The notes under the pieces are model-generated. The model did no database searches. It was given only the letters and a program-made list of their open reading frames with translations, and was not told the DNA's origin. This document shows, in pieces, positions 14,828 to 20,648 of a stretch of DNA of 21,643 bases; within the stretch, counting starts at the first letter, position 1; each line of letters begins with the position of its first letter. Position numbers and translations under genes: made by a program. Source of the DNA: a virus; the IMG/VR virus record IMGVR_UViG_3300030108_002521, positions 1-21,643 of that record. The stretch is one strand, 5' to 3'.

Positions 14828-15004
14828 CTATAGGAGTCCCTTTTCTTTCAAAACGAAAGCCCCTACCCCTACAATAATACCCAACAGAACCACCAGAGAA
14901 CTGTCGGCAAGGATTCCTATACCTACAGCACCAATACCAATCGCCGCATACGTCGATGGTTCACGCATACGCTCTTGAACCCATTTCGGAATGGATTTTT
15001 GCAT
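14828..15004 (-). CDS. 58-residue two-TM membrane protein, holin-like
   Basis: An open frame from ATG 15004 to TAG at 14828-14830 encodes a 58-residue protein starting MQKSIPKWVQERMREPSTYA. Two hydrophobic segments follow (about 20-33 and 37-52) separated by ADSS, and the end is KEKGLL. AGGAG lies 7 nt before the ATG and contains part of the terminase stop codon, so its translation is tied to terL. An EPSTYAxIG start followed by two helices is seen in small phage membrane proteins sometimes annotated as holins; here a 3-TM holin also exists, so it could be an antiholin or second holin. Assignment is by architecture. Confidence 0.75.
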   Translation of the reverse strand: MQKSIPKWVQERMREPSTYAAIGIGAVGIGILADSSLVVLLGIIVGVGAFVLKEKGLL

Positions 15005-15013
15005 GGAAATCTC

Positions 15014-16474
15014 CTAATAATATTGTCTCGCTTGCGGACGGATCACAGGTTCGTCCTCTTCTTCGTCGCTGTCAAGTCGAAGGAACCCACCTTTACGGTA
15101 TCTAATGAGTGCCATCGACATACTATCACAGAAGTCATCGTGTTCGCCATTAGGAAATGCCGCACATTCATCTATGACTTCCTCAGAAAACTTTTTCTCA
15201 GGCGCCCAAACCTTTCCAGACTCAAAAATCGGCGCCACCATATGCATCCTCGTGTGCTTATCACGGCCCTTGGACGGTGTATAATTGACAACAGGTATCC
15301 CCATCGTCCTCAACTCGTCCGTGAGCGGTGTACCACTGGCCTTGGCCTCAATCAAAACCATGTCGGGCTCCCAATAATTGTACTCCTCCATCGCATTCGA
15401 CTTTAGTTCCGGGAAGTCCCAGCGCCCACGCTTCGCATCCATAAGAATTATGTTGTCCGGACCACCCTCACTCGGCTGAAATACACCCCACGTGGTAATA
15501 GCAGAGTAGTCTGCCGTCTCCTTCTTACTAAACGCCGTGTCATAACTCTGCATAATGTAGCTCACAGGAGGTATGGAGTCCTTCTCCCACTTGTTCCACC
15601 ACTCCTTCTTTATAATCGCACCCTCTTCAGCCGTAGGATTCTGCTGCCACTGTGCATTCCACTTGCCCACGGACAATGAAGCCTTGACCTTTAACAACTC
15701 CTCCTTCTTCCAGAACTCCGGCCACAGAACATTGTCACTCGGAAGTATCGCTGGAAACTCAACCACGTCCCATTGATCAGCCATCACGTCAGACGCCTGC
15801 GCCTTAATCAGCTTGCCCGTCAAATCCTTCAACGACCACCGCGTCATAACCACAACTATCGAACCACCAGGCTGTAACCGCTGACGAGGACCAGACGTAT
15901 ACCACTCATACGCATGTTCCATCGCCGTATCAGACAACGCATCCTGTTCAGAATGAGGATCGTCAATGATCAACAAATCTGCACCACGGCCCGTGATGGC
16001 TCCACCTACACCAGCCGCAAAATATTCACCCCCCTGCCCGGTCTCCCAACGACCAGCAGCTTTCGAATCCGCACGCAAATCAACGTCAGGAAAAATCTCC
16101 TTGTATATCTCCAGCTCCATAAGGTTCCTTACCTTACGACCAAACCGTACCGCCAACTCAGCCGTGTGAGTCGTCTGGATAATCTTCAATTCTGGATTCT
16201 TGCCTATCAACCACGCCGGCAATAAATACGATGCAAACTCAGACTTCGTATGACGAGGGGGCATGTTGACAATGATCCGTGAACCGGGGTTCATGGACAA
16301 CTTCTCAAACTGACGTGCAACCTGCTTATGATGGGTCCCCTCTATAAAACCCTCATACACATGCTTCACAAACGCCATGAAATCATTCTGTGCAACTTCC
16401 CTGATCGATAATGTCCGCTTGGCCTGTTCCAAAGCCAAGATTTCACGCATTACCTCATCTGTCGCATTTAACAC
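15014..16474 (-). CDS. terL: Terminase large subunit
   Basis: 486 residues. ATPase domain: Walker A-like PPRHTKSE (72-79), Walker B LLIIDDPHS (167-175) and coupling motif VVVMTRW (207-213). Nuclease domain: D312 in SYDTAFSK, E376 in LIEAKASG and D446/D447 in EHDDFCDSM, the RNase H-like acidic triad. It cuts concatemeric DNA and pumps it through the portal. The start is GTG at 16474, chosen because GGAG lies 7 nt upstream; an ATG at 16450 lacks such a site. No small terminase subunit is recognised in the window. It is the first gene of the leftward late block, and an AT-rich divergent gap precedes it. Confidence 0.97.
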   Translation of the reverse strand: MLNATDEVMREILALEQAKRTLSIREVAQNDFMAFVKHVYEGFIEGTHHKQVARQFEKLSMNPGSRIIVNMPPRHTKSEFASYLLPAWLIGKNPELKIIQTTHTAELAVRFGRKVRNLMELEIYKEIFPDVDLRADSKAAGRWETGQGGEYFAAGVGGAITGRGADLLIIDDPHSEQDALSDTAMEHAYEWYTSGPRQRLQPGGSIVVVMTRWSLKDLTGKLIKAQASDVMADQWDVVEFPAILPSDNVLWPEFWKKEELLKVKASLSVGKWNAQWQQNPTAEEGAIIKKEWWNKWEKDSIPPVSYIMQSYDTAFSKKETADYSAITTWGVFQPSEGGPDNIILMDAKRGRWDFPELKSNAMEEYNYWEPDMVLIEAKASGTPLTDELRTMGIPVVNYTPSKGRDKHTRMHMVAPIFESGKVWAPEKKFSEEVIDECAAFPNGEHDDFCDSMSMALIRYRKGGFLRLDSDEEEDEPVIRPQARQYY

Positions 16475-16539
16475 ATTTTTACTCCAGATATTTTCCAGAA
16501 ACTATATAATATAGAAATAAATGTAAGGGAACCACGCAA
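16475..16539. promoter_or_regulatory. AT-rich divergent gap with TATAAT
   Basis: The 65 nt between terL (leftward) and the zinc-ribbon gene (rightward) are very AT-rich and contain TATAAT at 16505-16510 on the plus strand, 30 nt before the plus gene. No good -35 is visible at 16-18 nt spacing on either strand. It is probably the promoter region for one or both genes; the late side may need a phage activator. Confidence 0.4.
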
Positions 16540-16722
16540 ATGGGAGACGTTGTAAATCTGGGACCACCGCCCGGGGGGCCCCAAGAACTCGAATGCCTGA
16601 GATGTGCAAGTAATTCTTTCTTCATCTTTCCAGACGCTGTCGTTACATGCACAGAGTGTAGCTACATCATGGAACTAAAGAATATCGGACCACTGATCAT
16701 GGTTCCTGGCACCAACGATTAA
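16540..16722 (+). CDS. Small zinc-ribbon protein
   Basis: 60 residues: a Gly/Pro-rich start (MGDVVNLGPPPGGP), then CLRC (19-22) and CTEC (37-40) separated by 14 residues (ASNSFFIFPDAVVT). Two CxxC knuckles with this spacing indicate a zinc ribbon, as in small transcription-related or nucleic-acid-binding proteins. AAGGGA lies 9-10 nt upstream of the ATG. It is a single-gene unit, opposite to terL and closed by a clear terminator, so it may be a small regulator. The exact role is unknown. Confidence 0.7.
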   Translation: MGDVVNLGPPPGGPQELECLRCASNSFFIFPDAVVTCTECSYIMELKNIGPLIMVPGTND

Positions 16723-16799
16723 TAGCCATGATTATTTGTTCAAAACACTTCTTACATCTGGCGCTGTAAGAACCCAGCCGCGCCCGATATGGACGCGGA

Positions 16800-16848
16800 T
16801 TTCGGAGCGGCCTTTTCAAATTTCAAGACCGCTCCGGAACCTTATTTT
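16800..16848 (+). terminator. Intrinsic terminator after zinc-ribbon gene
   Basis: An 11-bp stem (TTTCGGAGCGG pairing with CCGCTCCGGAA, one T-G wobble) with an 18-nt loop that can pair further is followed by CCTTATTTTT. It ends the plus-strand unit before the convergent minus-strand gene. Confidence 0.75.
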
Positions 16849-16850
16849 TG

Positions 16851-17033
16851 CTAGGTGGTTTTGAAAAATGCTAGTCCGACAAATCCAGAACACGCTCCGA
16901 TTATGACCATGCAACTAGACAGAACAAATCCCGTCATTGGATCAATCCAAACTTCATCCCGCAAAAACAGATAGCCACTACCTGACATAAACGCGGCAAT
17001 CACGATAAAGAAAACTCCGAATACTTTTCTCAT
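16851..17033 (-). CDS. 60-residue two-TM membrane protein
   Basis: A short membrane protein with two hydrophobic segments (about 4-22, KVFGVFFIVIAAFMSGSGYL; and 35-57) joined by a charged loop (RDEVWIDPMTG). The start overlaps the stop of the upstream 56-residue gene as ATGA, and GGGGA precedes it. The size fits accessory phage membrane proteins such as superinfection exclusion or signal-blocking proteins, but nothing specific is recognised. Confidence 0.6.
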   Translation of the reverse strand: MRKVFGVFFIVIAAFMSGSGYLFLRDEVWIDPMTGFVLSSCMVIIGACSGFVGLAFFKTT

Positions 17034-17200
17034 TCGCTTTCCCCTTTATCAATATTTGTCTCTATCCACGTTACCTTGTCATTAAGGTTGCGCTCCGGAT
17101 CAAGGATGTACTCTTTTAAAAGCGCACGTTTTAAATCCCCTTGTCCGCGCAACGGGTCAAGAATGTATTGTTCTATTCCTTGAAGCATCTTATCAGTCAT
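17030..17200 (-). CDS. 56-residue protein with duplicated YILDP motif
   Basis: A frame from ATG 17200 to TGA at 17030-17032 encodes a 56-residue protein beginning MTDKMLQGIEQYILDPLRGQ. It contains an internal duplication (QYILDPLRG and EYILDPERN, 20 residues apart). It overlaps both neighbours by ATGA, which makes a three-gene translationally coupled set and is the main reason for accepting it. Charged and soluble, helical. Function unknown. Confidence 0.7.
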   Translation of the reverse strand: MTDKMLQGIEQYILDPLRGQGDLKRALLKEYILDPERNLNDKVTWIETNIDKGESE

Positions 17201-17427
17201 ACGTCTTCTCCAAACTTAGCGACCATGGCAGCGCCAATCTTCTCACAAATCTTAGTCGCCTTAATCTTGCCCTCCGGGGTGTCGTTCAATTGCATCAGGC
17301 TAAGGCCTGTTGTGTTAAATGCATCATGCGCTTTCTGCCAATAGGCCATCTTTTCATCAAGCAATGGATCAACGGCGCGGATTTCGTTCATTTGATTTAT
17401 CAAATCTTGTTCTGCTTGTTTACTCAT
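17197..17427 (-). CDS. Small helical protein, unknown function
   Basis: 76 residues, predicted all-helical (AEQDLINQMNEIRAVDPLLD, EKMAYWQKAHDAFNTTG, then KATKICEKIGAAMVAKFG). AAGGGAAAG precedes the ATG as ribosome site. It is the first gene of the coupled triplet with 17030-17200 and 16851-17033, and a hairpin separates it from the gene upstream. No family is recognised. Confidence 0.6.
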   Translation of the reverse strand: MSKQAEQDLINQMNEIRAVDPLLDEKMAYWQKAHDAFNTTGLSLMQLNDTPEGKIKATKICEKIGAAMVAKFGEDV

Positions 17428-17448
17428 TTTCTTTCCCTTCCAAAATGA

Positions 17449-17469
17449 AGGGGGGACACTGTCCCCCCT
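17449..17469. repeat. Hairpin repeat, copy 1 of 3 (AGGGGGGACA-N-TGTCCCCCCT)
   Basis: Perfect 10-bp arms around one base; functionally a 7-8 bp stem. Nearly identical hairpins occur at 18677-18697 and 19167-19187. Here it lies between two minus-strand genes and is followed on that strand by TTCATTTT, so it could act as a weak terminator or mRNA processing hairpin. Confidence 0.65.
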
Positions 17470-17474
17470 ATTGA

Positions 17475-17732
17475 TTAGCGTTCGGCAATATTGAATTTGT
17501 CGAACGAGGTGGCCTTCACTTCATACGCTTTGCGGTGTTGCGTTGTCACCGTAACAATGTGATCCGCGTTGTGCGCTTCGCCGTGCTTTGCAATGACAGG
17601 TTTTAACTCGGCTTTAAGTTCGTCCTGCTTCTTTTTAAGCGCGCGCATTTCGCGAGACATTGTATTGATCTGTTCGTTCAAGCTGACCAGATCGGCGACT
17701 ATAGTGGCTTCGGTGTTTGTGAATTTACGCAT
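17475..17732 (-). CDS. Small coiled-coil protein with C-terminal beta part
   Basis: 85 residues. The first 45 form a coiled coil (LNEQINTMSREMRALKKKQDELKAEL), and the rest is a beta pair (HIVTVTTQHRKAYEVKATSFDKFN) reminiscent of short phage proteins with a helical hairpin and beta tail, seen near recombination or replication genes; no confident family. AAGGGGA precedes the ATG. The region upstream holds inverted repeats that could be operators for its promoter. Confidence 0.6.
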   Translation of the reverse strand: MRKFTNTEATIVADLVSLNEQINTMSREMRALKKKQDELKAELKPVIAKHGEAHNADHIVTVTTQHRKAYEVKATSFDKFNIAER

Positions 17733-17760
17733 TGTTCTAATCCCCTTTCATTCATTTGTT

Positions 17761-17802
17761 TAGAACATGTATGTTCTACCATCAATCATGGTAAACTGTC
17801 TA
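17761..17802 (-). promoter_or_regulatory. Promoter/operator region with two inverted repeats
   Basis: TAGAACAT-GT-ATGTTCTA (17761-17778) overlaps TACCAT-CAATC-ATGGTA (17777-17793). On the minus strand TAGACA (17802-17797) and TAGAAC (17778-17773) are spaced 18 nt, a weak sigma70-like pair whose -10 lies in the first palindrome. The layout fits a repressed promoter for the 85-residue gene. The GAAC-N6-GTTC spacing is not a standard LexA box. Confidence 0.4.
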
Positions 17803-17946
17803 GAAAAAAATGCATCTTTTTGAAAATAATTTTCGGCGCTTTTCTTTGGCTATCGGGCGACAATATTGAGCGAGAGGAAACCAGGTTTTTGATTATGTAT
17901 TATTACTATACGTTACACGTATAGTGGAGCGGCGGTAGCTGGGTGC

Positions 17947-17991
17947 CGATCCCAACCCGACCCGATCCCGACCCGACCCGACCCGATCCCC
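17947..17991. repeat. GACCC-rich tandem tract 1
   Basis: Units of CGACC and CGATCC repeat with several GACCC in a row (17960-17985). The minus strand reads GGGTCGGGTCGGGTCGGG, four G3 runs with 2-nt loops, a G-quadruplex-type motif. It abuts the terminator at 18001-18027. Confidence 0.75.
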
Positions 17992-18000
17992 AGCTCCCAT

Positions 18001-18027
18001 AAAAAAAGGGCGACCCGAAGGTCGCCC
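18001..18027 (-). terminator. Intrinsic terminator with UUCG loop
   Basis: On the minus strand GGGCGACC-TTCG-GGTCGCCC is followed by seven T. It is a textbook intrinsic terminator, 25 nt after the stop of the minus-strand gene at 18053-18292. A related copy is at 19253-19279. Confidence 0.92.
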
Positions 18028-18052
18028 AATGTTCATGAAAGAGATCTTTAAT

Positions 18053-18292
18053 TTAAAACCATTTCCCCGTTTCAATATCTTTAATAAAACTTTCGGGATA
18101 ATCAGCTTTGACATCGGCAAGGCTTTCGTGCGTTTCACGACCCGCGTAAATCAAACCAGCACCCTCGCATTGGACACAATAATAATCAGTGTAAACGGGG
18201 ACGGTCCCGTTTAGATCGACAGAAGCGTGAGCCTCTTCTAATGATCCAAAGCCATCGCAATTTGGGCACTCAATATGTATGTCGAATTGCAT
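18053..18292 (-). CDS. DnaJ-type zinc-finger protein (CxxCxGxG x2)
   Basis: 79 residues with CPNCDGFG (9-16) and CVQCEGAG (39-46), the CxxCxGxG repeat that binds zinc in DnaJ and in many small phage proteins. The N-terminus FDIHIECPNC and the linker between the two knuckles are as expected for one zinc module; the acidic C-terminal 30 residues are helical. There is no J domain. GGAG lies 8 nt before the ATG. It is driven by the leftward promoter of the 18314-18353 module and closed by the UUCG terminator, a single-gene unit. Probably a regulatory or protein-binding factor; substrate unknown. Confidence 0.75.
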   Translation of the reverse strand: MQFDIHIECPNCDGFGSLEEAHASVDLNGTVPVYTDYYCVQCEGAGLIYAGRETHESLADVKADYPESFIKDIETGKWF

Positions 18293-18313
18293 TTTATAAA
18301 CTCCATTTATCTG

Positions 18314-18353
18314 TTGACCATGGGATTATATGGGAGTAGGATTCAAGAGTCAA
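18314..18353. promoter_or_regulatory. Overlapping divergent promoters, module A
   Basis: Plus: TTGACC (18314-18319), 17 nt, TAGGAT (18337-18342). Minus: TTGACT (18353-18348), 17 nt, TATAAT (18330-18325). Each -10 is followed by 7 nt and TCAACA, so each predicted start lies on the -35 of the other promoter. Only one polymerase could bind at a time. Module length is 40 bp, equal to module B at 20184-20223. Confidence 0.7.
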
Positions 18354-18372
18354 CAACATAGGAGTAATTGAC

Positions 18373-18666
18373 ATGGCTAAAAATCCACTAGGAAAAACAC
18401 GCGACGTTGAAAAACCATATGCCACGTTCACGGCAGTGATTGGTGATCTTGGCACGATGGAGATTCGGGTCTTGAAAACCTACAAGATACCGAAGAATGA
18501 AGGGCCGTATGCCACGTGGTACACGGCGGGAAAATCGGACGCGACCTATGGCTCATGGGAATACGGTGATATGTACAAATCAGAGATCACCCGCATGACA
18601 CTGGCGTATGCCTCGCCAGAATTTCAAGAGGCATATCGGGGCGAACTATTTAATTTGGTCGCCTGA
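18373..18666 (+). CDS. Conserved small phage/plasmid protein
   Basis: 97 residues. MAKNPLGKTRDVEKPYATFT, then WEYGDMYKSEI and AYASPEFQEAY are blocks I remember from hypothetical proteins of alphaproteobacterial phages and plasmids. Beta-rich start (FTAVIGDLGTMEIRVLKTYK), Tyr/Trp-rich middle (GPYATWYTAGKSDATYGSWE), helical end. AGGAG lies 9 nt before the ATG in a leader shared with other plus genes. It is the sole gene before a terminator. A role in early infection is likely from position; no biochemical function known. Confidence 0.7.
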   Translation: MAKNPLGKTRDVEKPYATFTAVIGDLGTMEIRVLKTYKIPKNEGPYATWYTAGKSDATYGSWEYGDMYKSEITRMTLAYASPEFQEAYRGELFNLVA

Positions 18667-18676
18667 CCATTAACCA

Positions 18677-18704
18677 AGGGGGGACATCGTCCCCCCTATT
18701 TTTT
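18677..18704 (+). terminator. Intrinsic terminator, hairpin repeat copy 2
   Basis: AGGGGGGAC-ATC-GTCCCCCCT followed by A and six T. It lies 11 nt after the stop codon at 18666. Because the next plus gene starts only 15 nt later with no promoter seen, some readthrough is likely. Confidence 0.88.
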
Positions 18705-18718
18705 GAAGGGGAAAAACC

Positions 18719-18976
18719 TTGTTTGATATTGAACTTGAAAATCTAACCAGAGAATTGTCTGCTAGGTATGATCGTGTCATTGACGCAATGAACGAAACAA
18801 CCGACCTAACAGATGAAGTGTTAGAGGCTATTGAACTACACGAAAAGCAAGCGCGATTAGTCGTCTCGCATCTGGGTAAGGAAAAAAGTTTTGAGAAACT
18901 AAACGCCCGAATGGTAGATATGAAATGCGACGAACGGGAATGCATAGAGAAAACGATGGAGTTTATAAATGCCTAA
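18719..18976 (+). CDS. Small helical protein, TTG start
   Basis: 85 residues, all-helical and acidic (DIELENLTRELSARYDRVID, TDLTDEVLEAIELHEKQARL), with two Cys near the end (MKCDERECIEK). The start is TTG at 18719, preceded by AAGGGG 7 nt upstream; there is no suitable ATG before residue 24. The stop overlaps the next gene by 8 nt (ATGCCTAA). It depends on readthrough of the terminator at 18677-18704 or an unseen promoter. Function unknown. Confidence 0.65.
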   Translation: MFDIELENLTRELSARYDRVIDAMNETTDLTDEVLEAIELHEKQARLVVSHLGKEKSFEKLNARMVDMKCDERECIEKTMEFINA

Positions 18977-19148
18977 GACATATTGCGTTGGAACATGTCA
19001 TGACGGGACGGATATGGGGATCTTCCTATCCGGACCCGATGACGAAAAGCTTACCTTGGACCAAGCCAAGGAACTGGCCAATTCGCACGGGACGGGTCAC
19101 TATCTATTTGATTGCACCATAGACGAATACTATCGGTCCAATGATTGA
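18969..19148 (+). CDS. 59-residue Cys-containing small protein
   Basis: An open frame from ATG 18969 to TGA at 19146-19148 encodes a 59-residue protein that starts MPKTYCVGTCHDGTDMGIFL and continues with SGPDDEKLTLDQAKELANSH and a GHYLFDC block. It overlaps the upstream gene by 8 nt, so it is translationally coupled. Three cysteines and a strand-helix-strand pattern suggest a small folded domain. No family recognised. Confidence 0.7.
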   Translation: MPKTYCVGTCHDGTDMGIFLSGPDDEKLTLDQAKELANSHGTGHYLFDCTIDEYYRSND

Positions 19149-19159
19149 CCCGACCCGAT
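19144..19159. repeat. Short GACCC repeat at gene end
   Basis: TTGACCCGACCCGATG runs from the last codon across the stop. It is the smallest of the GACCC tracts and directly precedes a terminator hairpin. Confidence 0.6.
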
Positions 19160-19166
19160 GACATAC

Positions 19167-19195
19167 AGGGGGGACAGTGTCCCCCCTATTTTTTT
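19167..19195 (+). terminator. Intrinsic terminator, hairpin repeat copy 3
   Basis: AGGGGGGACA-G-TGTCCCCCCT followed by A and seven T, ending the plus-strand unit 18719-19148. Nearly identical to the copies at 17449 and 18677. Confidence 0.9.
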
Positions 19196-19211
19196 GCCGG
19201 CAGCACCGGGC

Positions 19212-19250
19212 GCAGCCGACCCGACCTAGTCCCCAGTTCCCGACCCGACC
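19212..19250. repeat. GACCC-rich tract 2
   Basis: CCGACCCGACC and CCCGACCCGACC flank TAGTCCCCAGTT. The tract plus the following terminator resembles the 17947-18027 cassette (both have a CCCCAG[CT]TCCC element and an A7-GGGCG junction), pointing to duplication. Confidence 0.7.
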
Positions 19251-19252
19251 AT

Positions 19253-19279
19253 AAAAAAAGGGCGCCCCGAAGAGCGCCC
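19253..19279 (-). terminator. Intrinsic terminator with UUCG loop, second copy
   Basis: On the minus strand GGGCGCTC-TTCG-GGGCGCCC followed by seven T; one G-T wobble in the stem. It ends the minus-strand pair of genes at 19305-20161 and faces the plus-strand terminator at 19167-19195. Confidence 0.92.
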
Positions 19280-19304
19280 CGAAGTTTTCAACAGAGGAGT
19301 TTTA

Positions 19305-19730
19305 TTAGTCGGGCCAGAACTCGCAAAAGCTTCCGCACCCTTCGTATCCTTCATCAACCCACCCGCCGCTAATTTCGAGGTCGGGCCAATCAAGAACAAG
19401 TTTTCTGATCACTGGTTCGGGAGTAGACCACGCTGTCAAGAATTCATAGGTTAAGCCGTACCAATCATCTATAAGATTTTCCTTTCGGAATTCGCATTCG
19501 TAAGCGTTCCATTTGGTTCCCCAATTTTCGGATTGCCAATCGTACCAATTGGGGACGCCCTCTGATTTCAATCGCTCTTTATCCTCTTGAGACAAATTAT
19601 CGCGAAACATGTTTTTGGGAGACGGAATCACTTTTTCGAAATCCATGTCCTCGCCCATATGGGCGAGGAACTTATCGATGTCGGATTTCTTACCAGAAAC
19701 GTGCAATTTGTTTTGTGTATGGTTTGGCAT
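19305..19730 (-). CDS. DUF1281/Api92-like ferredoxin-fold protein
   Basis: 141 residues. MPNHTQNKLHVSGKKSDIDK, DMDFEKVIPSPKNM, SENWGTKWNAYECE and YEFLTAWSTPEPVIRKLVLD-type blocks match the DUF1281/Api92-like family of phage and plasmid proteins with a ferredoxin-like fold. Known members are small accessory proteins of unclear biochemistry. The end is Gly/Cys-rich (YEGCGSFCEFWPD). The start overlaps the upstream stop by one base (TAATG), so it is coupled to the gene at 19730-20161 and both are driven from module B. Confidence 0.82.
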   Translation of the reverse strand: MPNHTQNKLHVSGKKSDIDKFLAHMGEDMDFEKVIPSPKNMFRDNLSQEDKERLKSEGVPNWYDWQSENWGTKWNAYECEFRKENLIDDWYGLTYEFLTAWSTPEPVIRKLVLDWPDLEISGGWVDEGYEGCGSFCEFWPD

Positions 19731-20161
19731 TATGCGGCCCTCCTCTCGCGTTGGTCTCTCAACAATTCATCAAGCGGACCTCCCATTACGGTCACTTGAT
19801 CGCGTTCAGGTCCCCACCAATCGACGCTCATAACGGTGACGTAAAGTTCGCCATTTCGGGCAGTGACCCTGTACCAGTAATCGCTATCCGAAGAGAACTC
19901 CCACGGGTGCTTTTTATTGATCAAGCGAACACCGCCACCAGAATGCTCACCACTATCTTTATTAGCGGCAACAAAAGAGGCGGCAAATTCGTCCGCTTCA
20001 AAACGTGGCAGACCCCATGCAAAATCTTTTGCATCGTTGATCCAAATTAGACCGCCAGCCTCACCGCCTTGGTAGGCGTAATAAGGATAGCCATCATGGT
20101 GCTTGTAAACGTGGACCTCGCCACGGTCATCAAAAAACGTATAACATGCTCTAGTAGACAT
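19730..20161 (-). CDS. Conserved phage/plasmid accessory protein (MSTRA family)
   Basis: 143 residues from the ATG at 20161. An in-frame upstream start at 20197 would lie at the predicted -10 (20196-20201) and is rejected; GGAG sits 8 nt before the chosen ATG. MSTRACYTFFDDRGEVHVYK, HHDGYPYYAYQGG and LPRFEADEFAASFVAANKDS are blocks I remember from proteins of phages and plasmids in alphaproteobacteria, with no known function. Aromatic-rich, beta-sheet character. Cotranscribed with the DUF1281-like gene. Confidence 0.75.
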   Translation of the reverse strand: MSTRACYTFFDDRGEVHVYKHHDGYPYYAYQGGEAGGLIWINDAKDFAWGLPRFEADEFAASFVAANKDSGEHSGGGVRLINKKHPWEFSSDSDYWYRVTARNGELYVTVMSVDWWGPERDQVTVMGGPLDELLRDQRERRAA

Positions 20162-20183
20162 TAGATTTACTCCATTAAAGTTA

Positions 20184-20223
20184 TTGACAAGGTCCATTAT
20201 AGATGGGAGACTCTCCCTGTCAA
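20184..20223. promoter_or_regulatory. Overlapping divergent promoters, module B
   Basis: Plus: TTGACA (20184-20189), 17 nt, GAGACT (20207-20212), then 7 nt and TCAACAA. Minus: TTGACA (20223-20218), 16 nt, TATAAT (20201-20196), then TCAATAA. Same 40-bp length and element sharing as module A, including ATTATA...TGGGAG in the middle. The plus -10 is poor, so the leftward promoter may dominate. GGGAGA-C-TCTCCC (20205-20217) is an extra palindrome, perhaps an operator. Confidence 0.65.
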
Positions 20224-20241
20224 CAATTTAGGAGAAAAACA

Positions 20242-20631
20242 TTGGCAAAACTTACTTTTAAAAACGACAAAAAAGACACCCTCGCTCGTATGCTACGACA
20301 TGCGATCAAGAACAAGCGCAAGATTCCATACGTTGATGAATACACAGATGACTATGGTCTCACCCTTGTTAAAGATGAAGGCATCTATCTTATGTCATCA
20401 GCAGAGAGAACGTTTTTAGATGACGGTGACGACTTCAACACTGTTGTATATGCGCGGGGATATAAACCCACCAAAGCAAACCGTGATACCTTATGGGATA
20501 AGACTTATGCGGTAAGTAATGATGACTTTGCACAATTTATAAAATTAGGTGAAGACATGGTTTATAGAGTCCTACACGGTGGACCCATCGTTATTGAATT
20601 AGAAGAAACGACCTTAACGGTAACGGCATAA
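20242..20631 (+). CDS. DUF3085-like protein, TTG start
   Basis: 129 residues from TTG at 20242, with AGGAG 7 nt upstream. An ATG-initiated reading from 20203 is longer, but it would begin before the predicted transcript start (about 20219). The block GLTLVKDEGIYLMSSAER followed by NTVVYARGYKP resembles the DUF3085 family found in phages and plasmids of alphaproteobacteria (from memory, moderate confidence). Basic helical N-terminus (TLARMLRHAIKNKRK), beta middle, helical and acidic end. Function unknown. Confidence 0.7.
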   Translation: MAKLTFKNDKKDTLARMLRHAIKNKRKIPYVDEYTDDYGLTLVKDEGIYLMSSAERTFLDDGDDFNTVVYARGYKPTKANRDTLWDKTYAVSNDDFAQFIKLGEDMVYRVLHGGPIVIELEETTLTVTA

Positions 20632-20648
20632 ATTGAAAGGGGCCTAAG

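Larger units (their letters stand above)
17803..18052. other. Gene-free stretch with inverted repeat, GACCC tract and terminator
   Basis: Together with 17733-17802 this makes a 320-bp gene-free region. It holds a 9-bp-armed inverted repeat (ACTATACGT-TAC-ACGTATAGT, 17905-17925), a GACCC-rich tract (17947-17991) and a terminator (18001-18027). I see no convincing coding frame; the open frame across 17893-18138 lacks a start signal, runs over the repeats and overlaps a better gene. It may be a regulatory hub or a replication signal. Confidence 0.5.

Noticed and set aside
17761-17778. LexA/SOS box
   Set aside because: GAAC-N6-GTTC differs from the Gram-positive spacing (N4) and from the alphaproteobacterial direct repeat (GTTC-N7-GTTC); kept only as a generic inverted repeat.
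17893-18138. 81-codon minus-strand frame across the GACCC tract
   Set aside because: It overlaps the DnaJ-type zinc-finger gene in another frame, crosses the terminator and repeats, and has no start signal.
20203-20241. Upstream ATG start for the DUF3085-like gene
   Set aside because: It lies inside the promoter between -35 and -10, upstream of the predicted transcript start and without Shine-Dalgarno; the TTG at 20242 has AGGAG 7 nt before it.
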